Under the pieces are notes generated by a model, which ran no database searches, was not told the DNA's origin, and saw only the letters and a program-made list of their open reading frames with translations. A program made the translations under genes and the position numbers. A stretch of DNA of 64,000 nucleotides. Origin: Albimonas sp963816545 (GTDB lineage Bacteria; Pseudomonadota; Alphaproteobacteria; Rhodobacterales; Rhodobacteraceae). Position 1 is the first letter of the stretch, and each line of letters opens with the position of its first letter. Location: positions 1,116,001-1,180,000 of the forward strand of contig CAWFLE010000007.1 of assembly GCA_963816545.1 (NCBI GenBank). The letters are read 5' to 3'. This document shows positions 58,251-64,000 of the stretch, piece after piece.

Positions 58251-58429
58251 GCCCTCAGCTCCGGAACCTTGGCGCAGGCGCCGCCGCGGTCGCAGTCCGG
58301 GCAGCGGTTGGCGCAGGGCGTTTCGCTGCGAAACATCTCCGCCGGCGTTTCGCTGCGAAACATCTCGCTCCGCATCGGCAGGGAGGCGAGCCGGGCGTCG
58401 ACCCGCTCCATCGCGTCGAGGTCAAACAT
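58247..58429 (-). CDS. 60-residue ORF between bchX and bchY with palindromic direct repeats and a Cys-rich end
   Basis: An ORF of 60 residues beginning MFDLDAMERVDARLASLPMR, followed by a tandem nine-residue repeat (EMFRSETPA, EMFRSETPC), and ending CANRCPDCDRGGACAK plus VPELRA. Its ATG overlaps the bchX stop by eight bases and its TGA overlaps the bchY ATG, as expected of a translated operon gene. Four cysteines (CxxxCxxCxxxxxC) could bind a metal. The repeat is made by two copies of the GTTTCGCTGCGAAAC palindrome 27 bases apart. I recognise no family. It could also be an untranslated spacer whose frame stays open by chance. Confidence 0.5.
   Translation of the reverse strand: MFDLDAMERVDARLASLPMRSEMFRSETPAEMFRSETPCANRCPDCDRGGACAKVPELRA
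58320..58361. repeat. two copies of palindrome GTTTCGCTGCGAAAC, 27 bases apart
   Basis: Exact copies at 58320-58334 and 58347-58361, within a direct repeat that extends into CATCTC. The 27-base period keeps the small bchX-bchY ORF in frame. Confidence 0.8.
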
Positions 58430-59444
58430 CGTCGTACACCACTTCCAGAGAAGCCTTCGGCGCGCCGTAGCTGCCGCGCATGTCTTCCTGCGAGGCCGGC
58501 TCCAGCACCACGTTCCCGCCCGTCGCGTCCGCCGAGAACAGCGCGAGCAGCCCGTCCTGGGTCAGCGGCGTCGGGCGCTGCGGAGGCGCGAGGCCGACCG
58601 CGTCCGCGAGTTCGCCGAACAGGCTCCCCCACTGGCTCTGCATCGACCCCACGATCTGGTAGTTCGCCGACTTCCGCCGCAGGTCGTCGTCGGCGGGGAT
58701 CGAGGCCAGCACCGGGATCCCGGCCGCCTCGGCGAAGGCCGCGGCCTCGCCGGTGCCGTCATCCTTGTTCACCACCATGCCGGCGACCCCGACATTCCCG
58801 CCCAGCTTGCGGAAATACTCGACCGCCGAGCAGACGTTGTTCGCTACATAGAGGGACTGGAGGTCGTTCGACCCGACCACGATCACCTTCTGGCACATGT
58901 CCCGCGCGATCGGCAGGCCGAAGCCTCCGCAGACCACGTCGCCCAGGAAGTCCAGCAGCACGTAGTCGAAGTCCCAGTCGTGGAAGCCGAGCTTCTCCAG
59001 CGTCTCGAAGCCGTGGATGATCCCGCGCCCGCCGCAGCCGCGCCCGACCTCGGGTCCGCCCAGCTCCATGGCGAAGACGCCGCCGCGCTTGAAGCAGACG
59101 TCGGAGACCTGGATCTCCTCCCCCGCCAGCCGCTTGCGGGTGGAGGTCTCGATGATCGTGGGGCAGGCCTTGCCGCCGAACAGCAGCGAGGTGGTGTCCG
59201 ATTTCGGATCGCAACCGATCAGGAGCACGCGCTTGCCCTGCTCGGCCATCATGTGGCTGAGGTTCGCCAGCGTGAAGGACTTGCCGATGCCGCCCTTGCC
59301 GTAGATCGCGATGATCTGCGTCTTGGAGGTGGCTTCGCCGACGGGGATCTCGTCCAGCGGCGCGTGGGCCTCTTCCCGGAGCGCGCGATCCGCCTCCGCG
59401 ATCGAGGCCGGGCCCTTCAGGTCCGGTGCGTCGAGCATGGTCAT
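58422..59444 (-). CDS. bchX: chlorophyllide a reductase iron protein X
   Basis: A 340-residue NifH-like ATPase reducing BchYZ. P-loop GKGGIGKSF (residues 49-57), LLIGCDPKSDTTSLLFGGKA, [4Fe-4S] cysteines in VGRGCGGRG (Cys137) and GDVVCGGFGL (Cys172). ATG 59444 overlaps the bchC stop (ATGA); ATG 59438 follows two codons later. Intact. Confidence 0.96.
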   Translation of the reverse strand: MTMLDAPDLKGPASIAEADRALREEAHAPLDEIPVGEATSKTQIIAIYGKGGIGKSFTLANLSHMMAEQGKRVLLIGCDPKSDTTSLLFGGKACPTIIETSTRKRLAGEEIQVSDVCFKRGGVFAMELGGPEVGRGCGGRGIIHGFETLEKLGFHDWDFDYVLLDFLGDVVCGGFGLPIARDMCQKVIVVGSNDLQSLYVANNVCSAVEYFRKLGGNVGVAGMVVNKDDGTGEAAAFAEAAGIPVLASIPADDDLRRKSANYQIVGSMQSQWGSLFGELADAVGLAPPQRPTPLTQDGLLALFSADATGGNVVLEPASQEDMRGSYGAPKASLEVVYDDV

Positions 59445-60382
59445 GCGCTTCCCTTCCAGTCGAGGATCATCTTGAGGCAGGCCGGATCGCCGAACGCCTC
59501 CGCGTAGGCGGCGGCGGCGTCGTCGGCCGGCCGCGTGCGGGTCACAAGCCCGTCGAGAGAGAGCCGCCCGCTCTCGGCCAGCAGCCGGACGGCGAGCAGG
59601 TCGTCGGGGGTCCACTCCGCGGCGATGCGGATGCCGACCTCCTTCATGAATGCGGGCGCGAAGGCGAAGGAGAGCCGGCCCGGATAGAAGCCGGCGAGCA
59701 CGATCTCTCCGCCCTTCGCGACCCGCCCGATCAGGGCGTCCAGCAGGGCGGGGTCGCCGCTCGCGTCGCAGATCATGCGGTAGTCGCGGCGAGGATCGTC
59801 GTCGGGGGAGAGCACCTCGTAGCCCTCGGCGCCCTCGCGCCGGGTCGGGTTGAGCTCCCACACCGTGGGGGGCGGGCCGCCGGCGGCGAGGACGAGGCGC
59901 GCGAGCAGCCGGCCCACCACGCCATGGCCGACGATCAGTTCCGGCAGGGGCTGCCGCGGGCGGGCCAGCGCGTGGCGCGCCGTGGCGGCCAGCGCCAGGA
60001 GCGCGGCCCGGGGGCCCATCCCGGCATCCACCTGCGCGACCCGCGAGCCGGAGGTCACCAGCGCCGCGGCCGAGCCGCCGAAGAGGCCGCGCAGCTCTCC
60101 GAAGCAGTTGGCGCCGGGGACGAAGACCGTCTCGCCGGCGCGCAGGCCGGAGTCGGGACCGGCCTCCATCACCTCGCCCACCGCCTCGTAGCCGGGGACC
60201 AGAGGGTACCCCATGCCGGGGAAGGGGGGCATCTCGCCGGTCCAGAAGAGCTTTTCGGTGCCGGTGGAGATCCCCGACCAGCGGACCGAGATCACCGCAT
60301 CCGCACGCCCCGGAGCTTCCAGCCGGACGGTCCTGAGATCCAGGGATCCGGGTTGGGACAGGACGACGGCTCGGGTCTCCAT
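59441..60382 (-). CDS. bchC: 3-hydroxyethyl bacteriochlorophyllide a dehydrogenase
   Basis: A 313-residue medium-chain dehydrogenase-fold enzyme oxidising the C3 hydroxyethyl group to acetyl. Marks: ISTGTEKLFWTGEMPPFPGM, GYPLVPGYEAVGEVMEAGPD, FVPGANCFGELRGLFGGSAA, GHGVVGRLLARLVLAAGG. GGAAAGG ribosome-binding site. First gene of bchCXYZ-pufQBALMC under a double PpsR operator. Confidence 0.94.
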   Translation of the reverse strand: METRAVVLSQPGSLDLRTVRLEAPGRADAVISVRWSGISTGTEKLFWTGEMPPFPGMGYPLVPGYEAVGEVMEAGPDSGLRAGETVFVPGANCFGELRGLFGGSAAALVTSGSRVAQVDAGMGPRAALLALAATARHALARPRQPLPELIVGHGVVGRLLARLVLAAGGPPPTVWELNPTRREGAEGYEVLSPDDDPRRDYRMICDASGDPALLDALIGRVAKGGEIVLAGFYPGRLSFAFAPAFMKEVGIRIAAEWTPDDLLAVRLLAESGRLSLDGLVTRTRPADDAAAAYAEAFGDPACLKMILDWKGSA

Positions 60383-60438
60383 GATCTGCCTTTCCGCCTC
60401 GGCGTCGCCGGGCTCCGCGCCTTGATCGGTGCGGTATC

Positions 60439-60482
60439 TGTCACTCTAACTTGACACTCTTGGATGTCAATAAAATTGCACA
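60439..60482 (-). promoter_or_regulatory. bchC promoter with tandem PpsR operators
   Basis: Two exact TGT-N12-ACA sites, 60439-60456 and 60465-60482, are separated by 8 bases, the spacing known for cooperative PpsR/CrtJ binding at bchC in Rhodobacter. On the minus strand TTGACA (60470-60465), 16 bases, TAGAGT (60448-60443) would be the -35/-10 elements, each inside one operator. A third, weaker site (CGT-N12-ACG) lies at 60497-60514. Confidence 0.85.
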
Positions 60483-60516
60483 TTGTGGAAGCACGGCGTC
60501 AATTAAACCTGACGCC

Positions 60517-61630
60517 TCAGCCTCTTCGGGCCAGCAGCACGGAGGCGACGAAGGGCCTTCCGCCCGGGAGGCGGCGGATGGAAACGAATCCCGCCTCCGC
60601 CAGCAGGACCGAAAGCCGCTCGGCGCTTCGCGGGGCGCCGGAGGTCATCGCCATCGTGTAGAAGCCGAAGTAGGCGTCCCCCGCCCGCTCGGGCCGCGCG
60701 CCGCCGGACATGGGCTCGGCGACCACGAGCCAACCCTGCGGGGGGAGCGCGGCATGGACCCGCGCCAGAAGCGCCGCGGCGGCGGCGTCGTCATGGTCAT
60801 AAAGCACCCGGATCAGGCTGGCCGCGTCCGCCCCCTCGGGCAGCGGGTCCGTCAGGAAGTTCCGCCCCGCCGCCGAGAGCCGCGCGCCGAGGCCCGCCTC
60901 GCGAACCGCGCCTCCGCCTGCGGCGGCCACCGGGGGAAGGTCCACCGTCACGCCCGTCAGGCGCGGCCAGCGCCGGGCGGCGGCCGCGAGGAAGGCGCCG
61001 GAGCCGCCGCCCACGTCCATCAGGCGCCGGAAGCGGCCGCCGGGGATGGCGCGCAGCACCTCCTCGGACACCATCGCCTGGGAGACGGCCATCAGGCGCG
61101 AGTACCGCTCCGCTTCATGGTCCGAGGGGGGCGCCGCCGCGCACATAGGTCCAGTAGCGGGCCAGTTCCGGCGAGGTCTCGCCGCGCATCAGCGCCACCG
61201 GGTCTTCGAGATCGCGGTAGAACAGGCGGTGGTGGCGGATCATCTCCACCACCCCCGGGGCGCCGAGGGTGGCTGCGCCGAGCCGGCCTAGCCCGTAGCC
61301 CTCGCCCCGCCGCTCCAGCAGGTCCAGCGCGGCGGCGGCCTGGCAGAGGCGGCGCATCGCCTCCGGCGGGATGCCGGCGGCGTCGGCCAGCGCCTCGGCC
61401 TTCAGGGGGCCGGGCCTCAGCCGCTCGAACAGGTCCAGCTCCACGCAGGCGGCCAGCGTCTGGGAATAGACGAACCCGGCGGCGAGGTCGTAGAGCGCCC
61501 GCGCCTCCCGCCGCGCCGCGGGTCGGCTGAGGGGGAAGCGCTCCGCCCAGGCCTGGAAGCGAGGCGAGGCGATCAGCGCGTTGCGCCGGTCCTTCAGCGC
61601 CCCGAGCCAGCGGGCGAGGCCGGCGGCCAC
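60517..61630 (-). CDS. crtF: hydroxyneurosporene/spheroidene O-methyltransferase (frameshifted)
   Basis: An about 370-residue SAM-dependent methyltransferase of the spheroidene pathway. First part: WLGALKDRRNALIASPRFQA, YDLAAGFVYSQTLAACVELD, ARYWTYVRGGAP; second part: SDHEAERYSRLMAVSQAMV, RRLMDVGGGSGAFLAAAARR (SAM motif), LLARVHAALPPQGWLVVAEP. One extra base in the six-G run 61125-61130 splits it. GTG 61630 starts two bases after the crtE stop. Confidence 0.9.
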
Positions 61631-61632
61631 GT

Positions 61633-62499
61633 TCAGGCGGCGGCGCCGGCCAGCGAGGAGGGGGTGAGCCGCTTCGCCTGGGTCCGCAGGATCTCCGCCA
61701 GCGCCCCGGCGCCGCGGCAATCGGGGATGGCGGCGACGGCCTGCTCCAGCAGATCGGTCAGGCGGGCGACGGCGCCGGCGGCCCCCAGCTCCGCCACCGC
61801 GTTGGGGCGGGCGTGGATCGCGTCCTGGCCGGCGGGCTTGCCCAGCTCCGCCTCGGTCAGCAGCGCGTCGCGGAGGTCGTCGGCCACCTGGTAGGCCTCG
61901 CCGATGCGCTCGCCCACCGGGGTCCAGCGCGCGGGGTCGGCGCCGGCGGCGAGCGAGCCCATGGCGGTGGCGGCCACGAACAGCGCCCCGGTCTTGGCGC
62001 GGTGATAGGCGGAGAGGTCCACCTTCGGCTCGCTCTCCCACGCCTGCCCGGCGCAGATGCCGTAGGGCGTGCCGGCGCAGCGGGCGAGGGTGGCGACCAG
62101 CGGGCCCAGCCGCTCCGGCCGTCGGCAGTCGAGCGCCAGCGTCTCGAACGCGGCCACGATCAGGGCGTCGCCGGCGAGCAGGGCCAGCGGCTCGCCGAAG
62201 GCGGCGTGGACGGCGGGGCGGCCGCGCCGGGTGGCGGCGCCGTCGAAGCAGGGCATGTCGTCATGCACGAGGCTCGCGCAGTGGATCAGTTCGACCGAGG
62301 CGGCGGCGGCCTCCGACAGCTCCGGCGCGTCGTCCCCGCAGGCGGCGGCGACGGCGAGGCAGAGCTGCGGGCGCACGCGCGCGCCGCCGGGCATCACCGC
62401 CCGCTCCAGCGCCATCGAGAGGCGGGGGGGCGCGGAGCCCTCCCTCCGGCGGGTCAGCGCGCGCCTGAGGGCGGCGTCCAGTCTCGCGGCGTTGTCCAT
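61633..62499 (-). CDS. crtE: geranylgeranyl diphosphate synthase
   Basis: A 288-residue prenyl synthase providing GGPP for carotenoids and bacteriochlorophyll tail. First Asp-rich motif LVHDDMPCFDGAATRRGRP, second QVADDLRDALL; VMPGGARVRPQLCLAVAAAC is typical. ATG 62499 (MDNAARLDAAL) is used; the longer frame to 62577 would cover the PpsR operator. GGGGA ribosome-binding site. Divergent from crtD. Confidence 0.93.
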   Translation of the reverse strand: MDNAARLDAALRRALTRRREGSAPPRLSMALERAVMPGGARVRPQLCLAVAAACGDDAPELSEAAAASVELIHCASLVHDDMPCFDGAATRRGRPAVHAAFGEPLALLAGDALIVAAFETLALDCRRPERLGPLVATLARCAGTPYGICAGQAWESEPKVDLSAYHRAKTGALFVAATAMGSLAAGADPARWTPVGERIGEAYQVADDLRDALLTEAELGKPAGQDAIHARPNAVAELGAAGAVARLTDLLEQAVAAIPDCRGAGALAEILRTQAKRLTPSSLAGAAA

Positions 62500-62540
62500 G
62501 ACCGATCCCCTGCCGAGGCGCGCCGGCAGGGCGAGCCATG

Positions 62541-62558
62541 TGTAAACCAAACTGGACA
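62541..62558. promoter_or_regulatory. PpsR operator between crtE and crtD
   Basis: TGT at 62541-62543, 12 bases, ACA at 62556-62558, in the 88-base divergent gap, 41 bases from the crtE start and 29 bases from the crtD start. A half-site TGTCAA follows at 62572. Confidence 0.8.
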
Positions 62559-62587
62559 TGCGCCGCAGATATGTCAACTTCTACCAT

Positions 62588-64000
62588 ATGAACCAGACGA
62601 GTCAGGTGGATGCGGTGGTGGTCGGGGCCGGCTTCGGCGGGCTCGCGGCGGCGGCGCGGCTGGCCCATGCCGGGGCGGAGGTGCTGGTGGTCGAGACGGC
62701 CCAAGCGCCCGGAGGCAAGGCCCGCGCGATGCCCAGCGCCGCTGGGCCCGTGGCTGCGGGACCGACGGTGCTGACCATGCGGGAGGTGTTCGACGCGCTG
62801 TTCGGGGAGCTTGGGGATTTGCTCGACGCCCGCATCGGCCTGGAGCGCGCGGAGGTCATCGCCCGGCACGGGTGGGAGGACGGCGCCCGGCTCGACCTCT
62901 TCGCCGACCGCGCCGCCTCCGAGGCCGCGATCCGGGACTTCGCCGGCCCCCGCGCGGCGGCCGAGTTCGCCGCCTTCGACGCCCGCAGCCGCCGCCTCTT
63001 CCGCGCGTTCGAGGGGCCGGTGATGCGCGCGCCCGCGCCCAGCGCGCTGTCGGTGGCCCTCGCGCTCGGCCCCTCGGCGCCGGCGCTGCTGGCGGAGATG
63101 GCGCCGGGGGCGACGCTCTGGTCGGCGCTGGGGCGCGCCTTCTCGGACCCTCGGCTGCGGCAACTCTTCGGGCGGTACGCCACCTATGTGGGCGGGTCGC
63201 CCTTCCTTTCGCCGGCGCTGCTCATGCTGATCTGGCACGCGGAAAGCGCCGGAGTTTGGCGGGTCTCGGGCGGGCTCCAGGCGCTGGCCGCCGCCGTCGC
63301 GGATCTCGCGGCCCGGCGGGGGGCGCGGTTCCGGCACGGGGCGCAGGTCGCGCGCATCCTCCAGGCCGGCGGACGGGCGAGCGGTGTGGAACTGACCACC
63401 GGCGAGCGCATCGCCGCCCGGGCGGTGGTCTTCAACGGCGATCCGGACGCGCTCGCCCGGGGGCTGCTCGGCCCCACCGGCGGCGTTCCGCGGCGCAGGC
63501 CCTCGGAACGCTCCCTCTCGGCCGACGTCTGGGCCTTCGCGGCGCGGGCGGAGGGGTTCCCCCTCCTGCACCACAACGTGCTGTTCGGCCCCGACCCGGC
63601 CGCGGAGTTCGACCCGATCTTCGCCCGCGGCCAGCGCCCCCGCGCCCCCACCCTCTACATCTGCGCGCAGGACCGGGGCGACGACCCCGCCGCCCGGACC
63701 GACCCCGAGCGCTTCGAGATCATCGTCAACGCGCCCCCCGGCGCGCCGGAGGAGTTCGAGCTGTGCCTGAGCATCCTGACCGACCGGCTCGCCCTCTGGG
63801 GCCTGCGGCTCGACCCGACGCCCACGCGGTCGGACCTGACCTCGCCGCAGGATTTCGCCCGCCGCTTTCCGGGGACCGAGGGGGCGATCTACGGGAGCAA
63901 CCCCCACGGCGCGACCGCGGCGCTGCGCCGGCCGACGGCGCGGACCCGGCTGCCGGGGCTCTACCTCACGGGGGGCGGGGCGCATCCGGGGCCGGGGGTG
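62588..64000 (+). CDS. crtD: 1-hydroxycarotenoid 3,4-desaturase (methoxyneurosporene dehydrogenase), cut by window edge
   Basis: At least 471 residues of a CrtI-type FAD desaturase that adds the 3,4 double bond in spheroidene synthesis. N-terminal VDAVVVGAGFGGLAAAARLA then QAPGGKARAM; ATLWSALGRAFSDPRLRQLF, YATYVGGSPFLSPALLMLIW, GVWRVSGGLQALAAAVADLA are CrtD-typical; the C-terminal signature LYLTGGGAHPGPG is reached at the edge, so only about 20 residues are missing. Divergent from crtE. crtC is expected just beyond the window. Confidence 0.93.
   Translation, partial: MNQTSQVDAVVVGAGFGGLAAAARLAHAGAEVLVVETAQAPGGKARAMPSAAGPVAAGPTVLTMREVFDALFGELGDLLDARIGLERAEVIARHGWEDGARLDLFADRAASEAAIRDFAGPRAAAEFAAFDARSRRLFRAFEGPVMRAPAPSALSVALALGPSAPALLAEMAPGATLWSALGRAFSDPRLRQLFGRYATYVGGSPFLSPALLMLIWHAESAGVWRVSGGLQALAAAVADLAARRGARFRHGAQVARILQAGGRASGVELTTGERIAARAVVFNGDPDALARGLLGPTGGVPRRRPSERSLSADVWAFAARAEGFPLLHHNVLFGPDPAAEFDPIFARGQRPRAPTLYICAQDRGDDPAARTDPERFEIIVNAPPGAPEEFELCLSILTDRLALWGLRLDPTPTRSDLTSPQDFARRFPGTEGAIYGSNPHGATAALRRPTARTRLPGLYLTGGGAHPGPGV

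Noticed and set aside
62572..62589. Second PpsR operator before crtD
   Set aside because: The left half TGTCAA fits, but the right half reads TAT instead of ACA; kept only as a half-site.
1..64000. tRNA, rRNA, insertion sequences, integrases, attachment sites
   Set aside because: None recognised on either strand. No transposase-like or integrase-like product was seen among plausible genes.

Overview
The window is a very GC-rich (roughly 70% G+C, my estimate) alphaproteobacterial chromosome segment. Its right two thirds (about 20.1-64 kb) is a nearly complete photosynthesis gene cluster (PGC) for bacteriochlorophyll a, spheroidene-type carotenoids and a type-II reaction centre. Gene content and order point to Rhodobacterales (Paracoccaceae/Roseobacteraceae-like): bchFNBHLM-lhaA-puhABC-acsF-puhE-hemA, dxs-pufCMLAB-pufQ-bchZYXC-crtFE, crtA-bchI-bchD-bchO, crtIB, cycA and ppaA-ppsR. 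It has the tetraheme subunit gene pufC and no pufX. It has the oxygen-dependent cyclase gene acsF and no bchE. LH1 genes are present and no LH2 (puc) genes are seen. This fits an aerobic anoxygenic phototroph or a pufC-type purple bacterium; genus cannot be assigned.

Layout. 0-4.5 kb: an acyl-CoA dehydrogenase pair with an NDP-forming acyl-CoA synthetase (cut by the left edge), then a COQ9 family gene divergent from rpsU. 4.9-6.7 kb: two tiny lipoprotein genes and a CYP153-type P450. 6.8-9.2 kb: a four-gene envelope/stress operon behind an EcfG-type promoter, whose last protein has nine 11-residue repeats. 9.3-11.4 kb: 3-oxoadipate CoA-transferase subunits and infC (ATA start). 11.5-13.9 kb: a decayed VPLPA-CTERM-like gene and a three-part nitrile hydratase/thiocyanate hydrolase operon. 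13.9-20.1 kb: a DMT transporter, a lipid A acyltransferase, flagellar genes (FlgN-like, FlgJ-like, fliK, flgD) and a DUF3422 gene. 20.1-64 kb: the PGC.

How the PGC works. dxs and idi supply isoprenoid. hemA supplies 5-aminolevulinate. bchHID (with bchO) insert magnesium. bchM, acsF, bchLNB, bchF, bchXYZ and bchC build bacteriochlorophyllide. bchG and bchP attach and reduce the tail. crtE, B, I, D, F and A make carotenoids (crtC is not in the window). The puf and puhA genes encode LH1 and the reaction centre, assisted by lhaA, puhBCE and pufQ. cycA encodes cytochrome c2. PpsR and the B12-domain antirepressor PpaA/AerR control the set: TGT-N12-ACA operators lie before crtI/crtA, bchG, bchC and crtE/crtD, with near-matches before ppaA/bchF.

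Data quality matters. About 30 single-base frameshifts break otherwise well-conserved genes, often in homopolymers. About fifteen fall in 45.0-49.3 kb (puhB to hemA). Most look like assembly or sequencing indels, so broken genes are annotated as full-length CDS with the shift stated.
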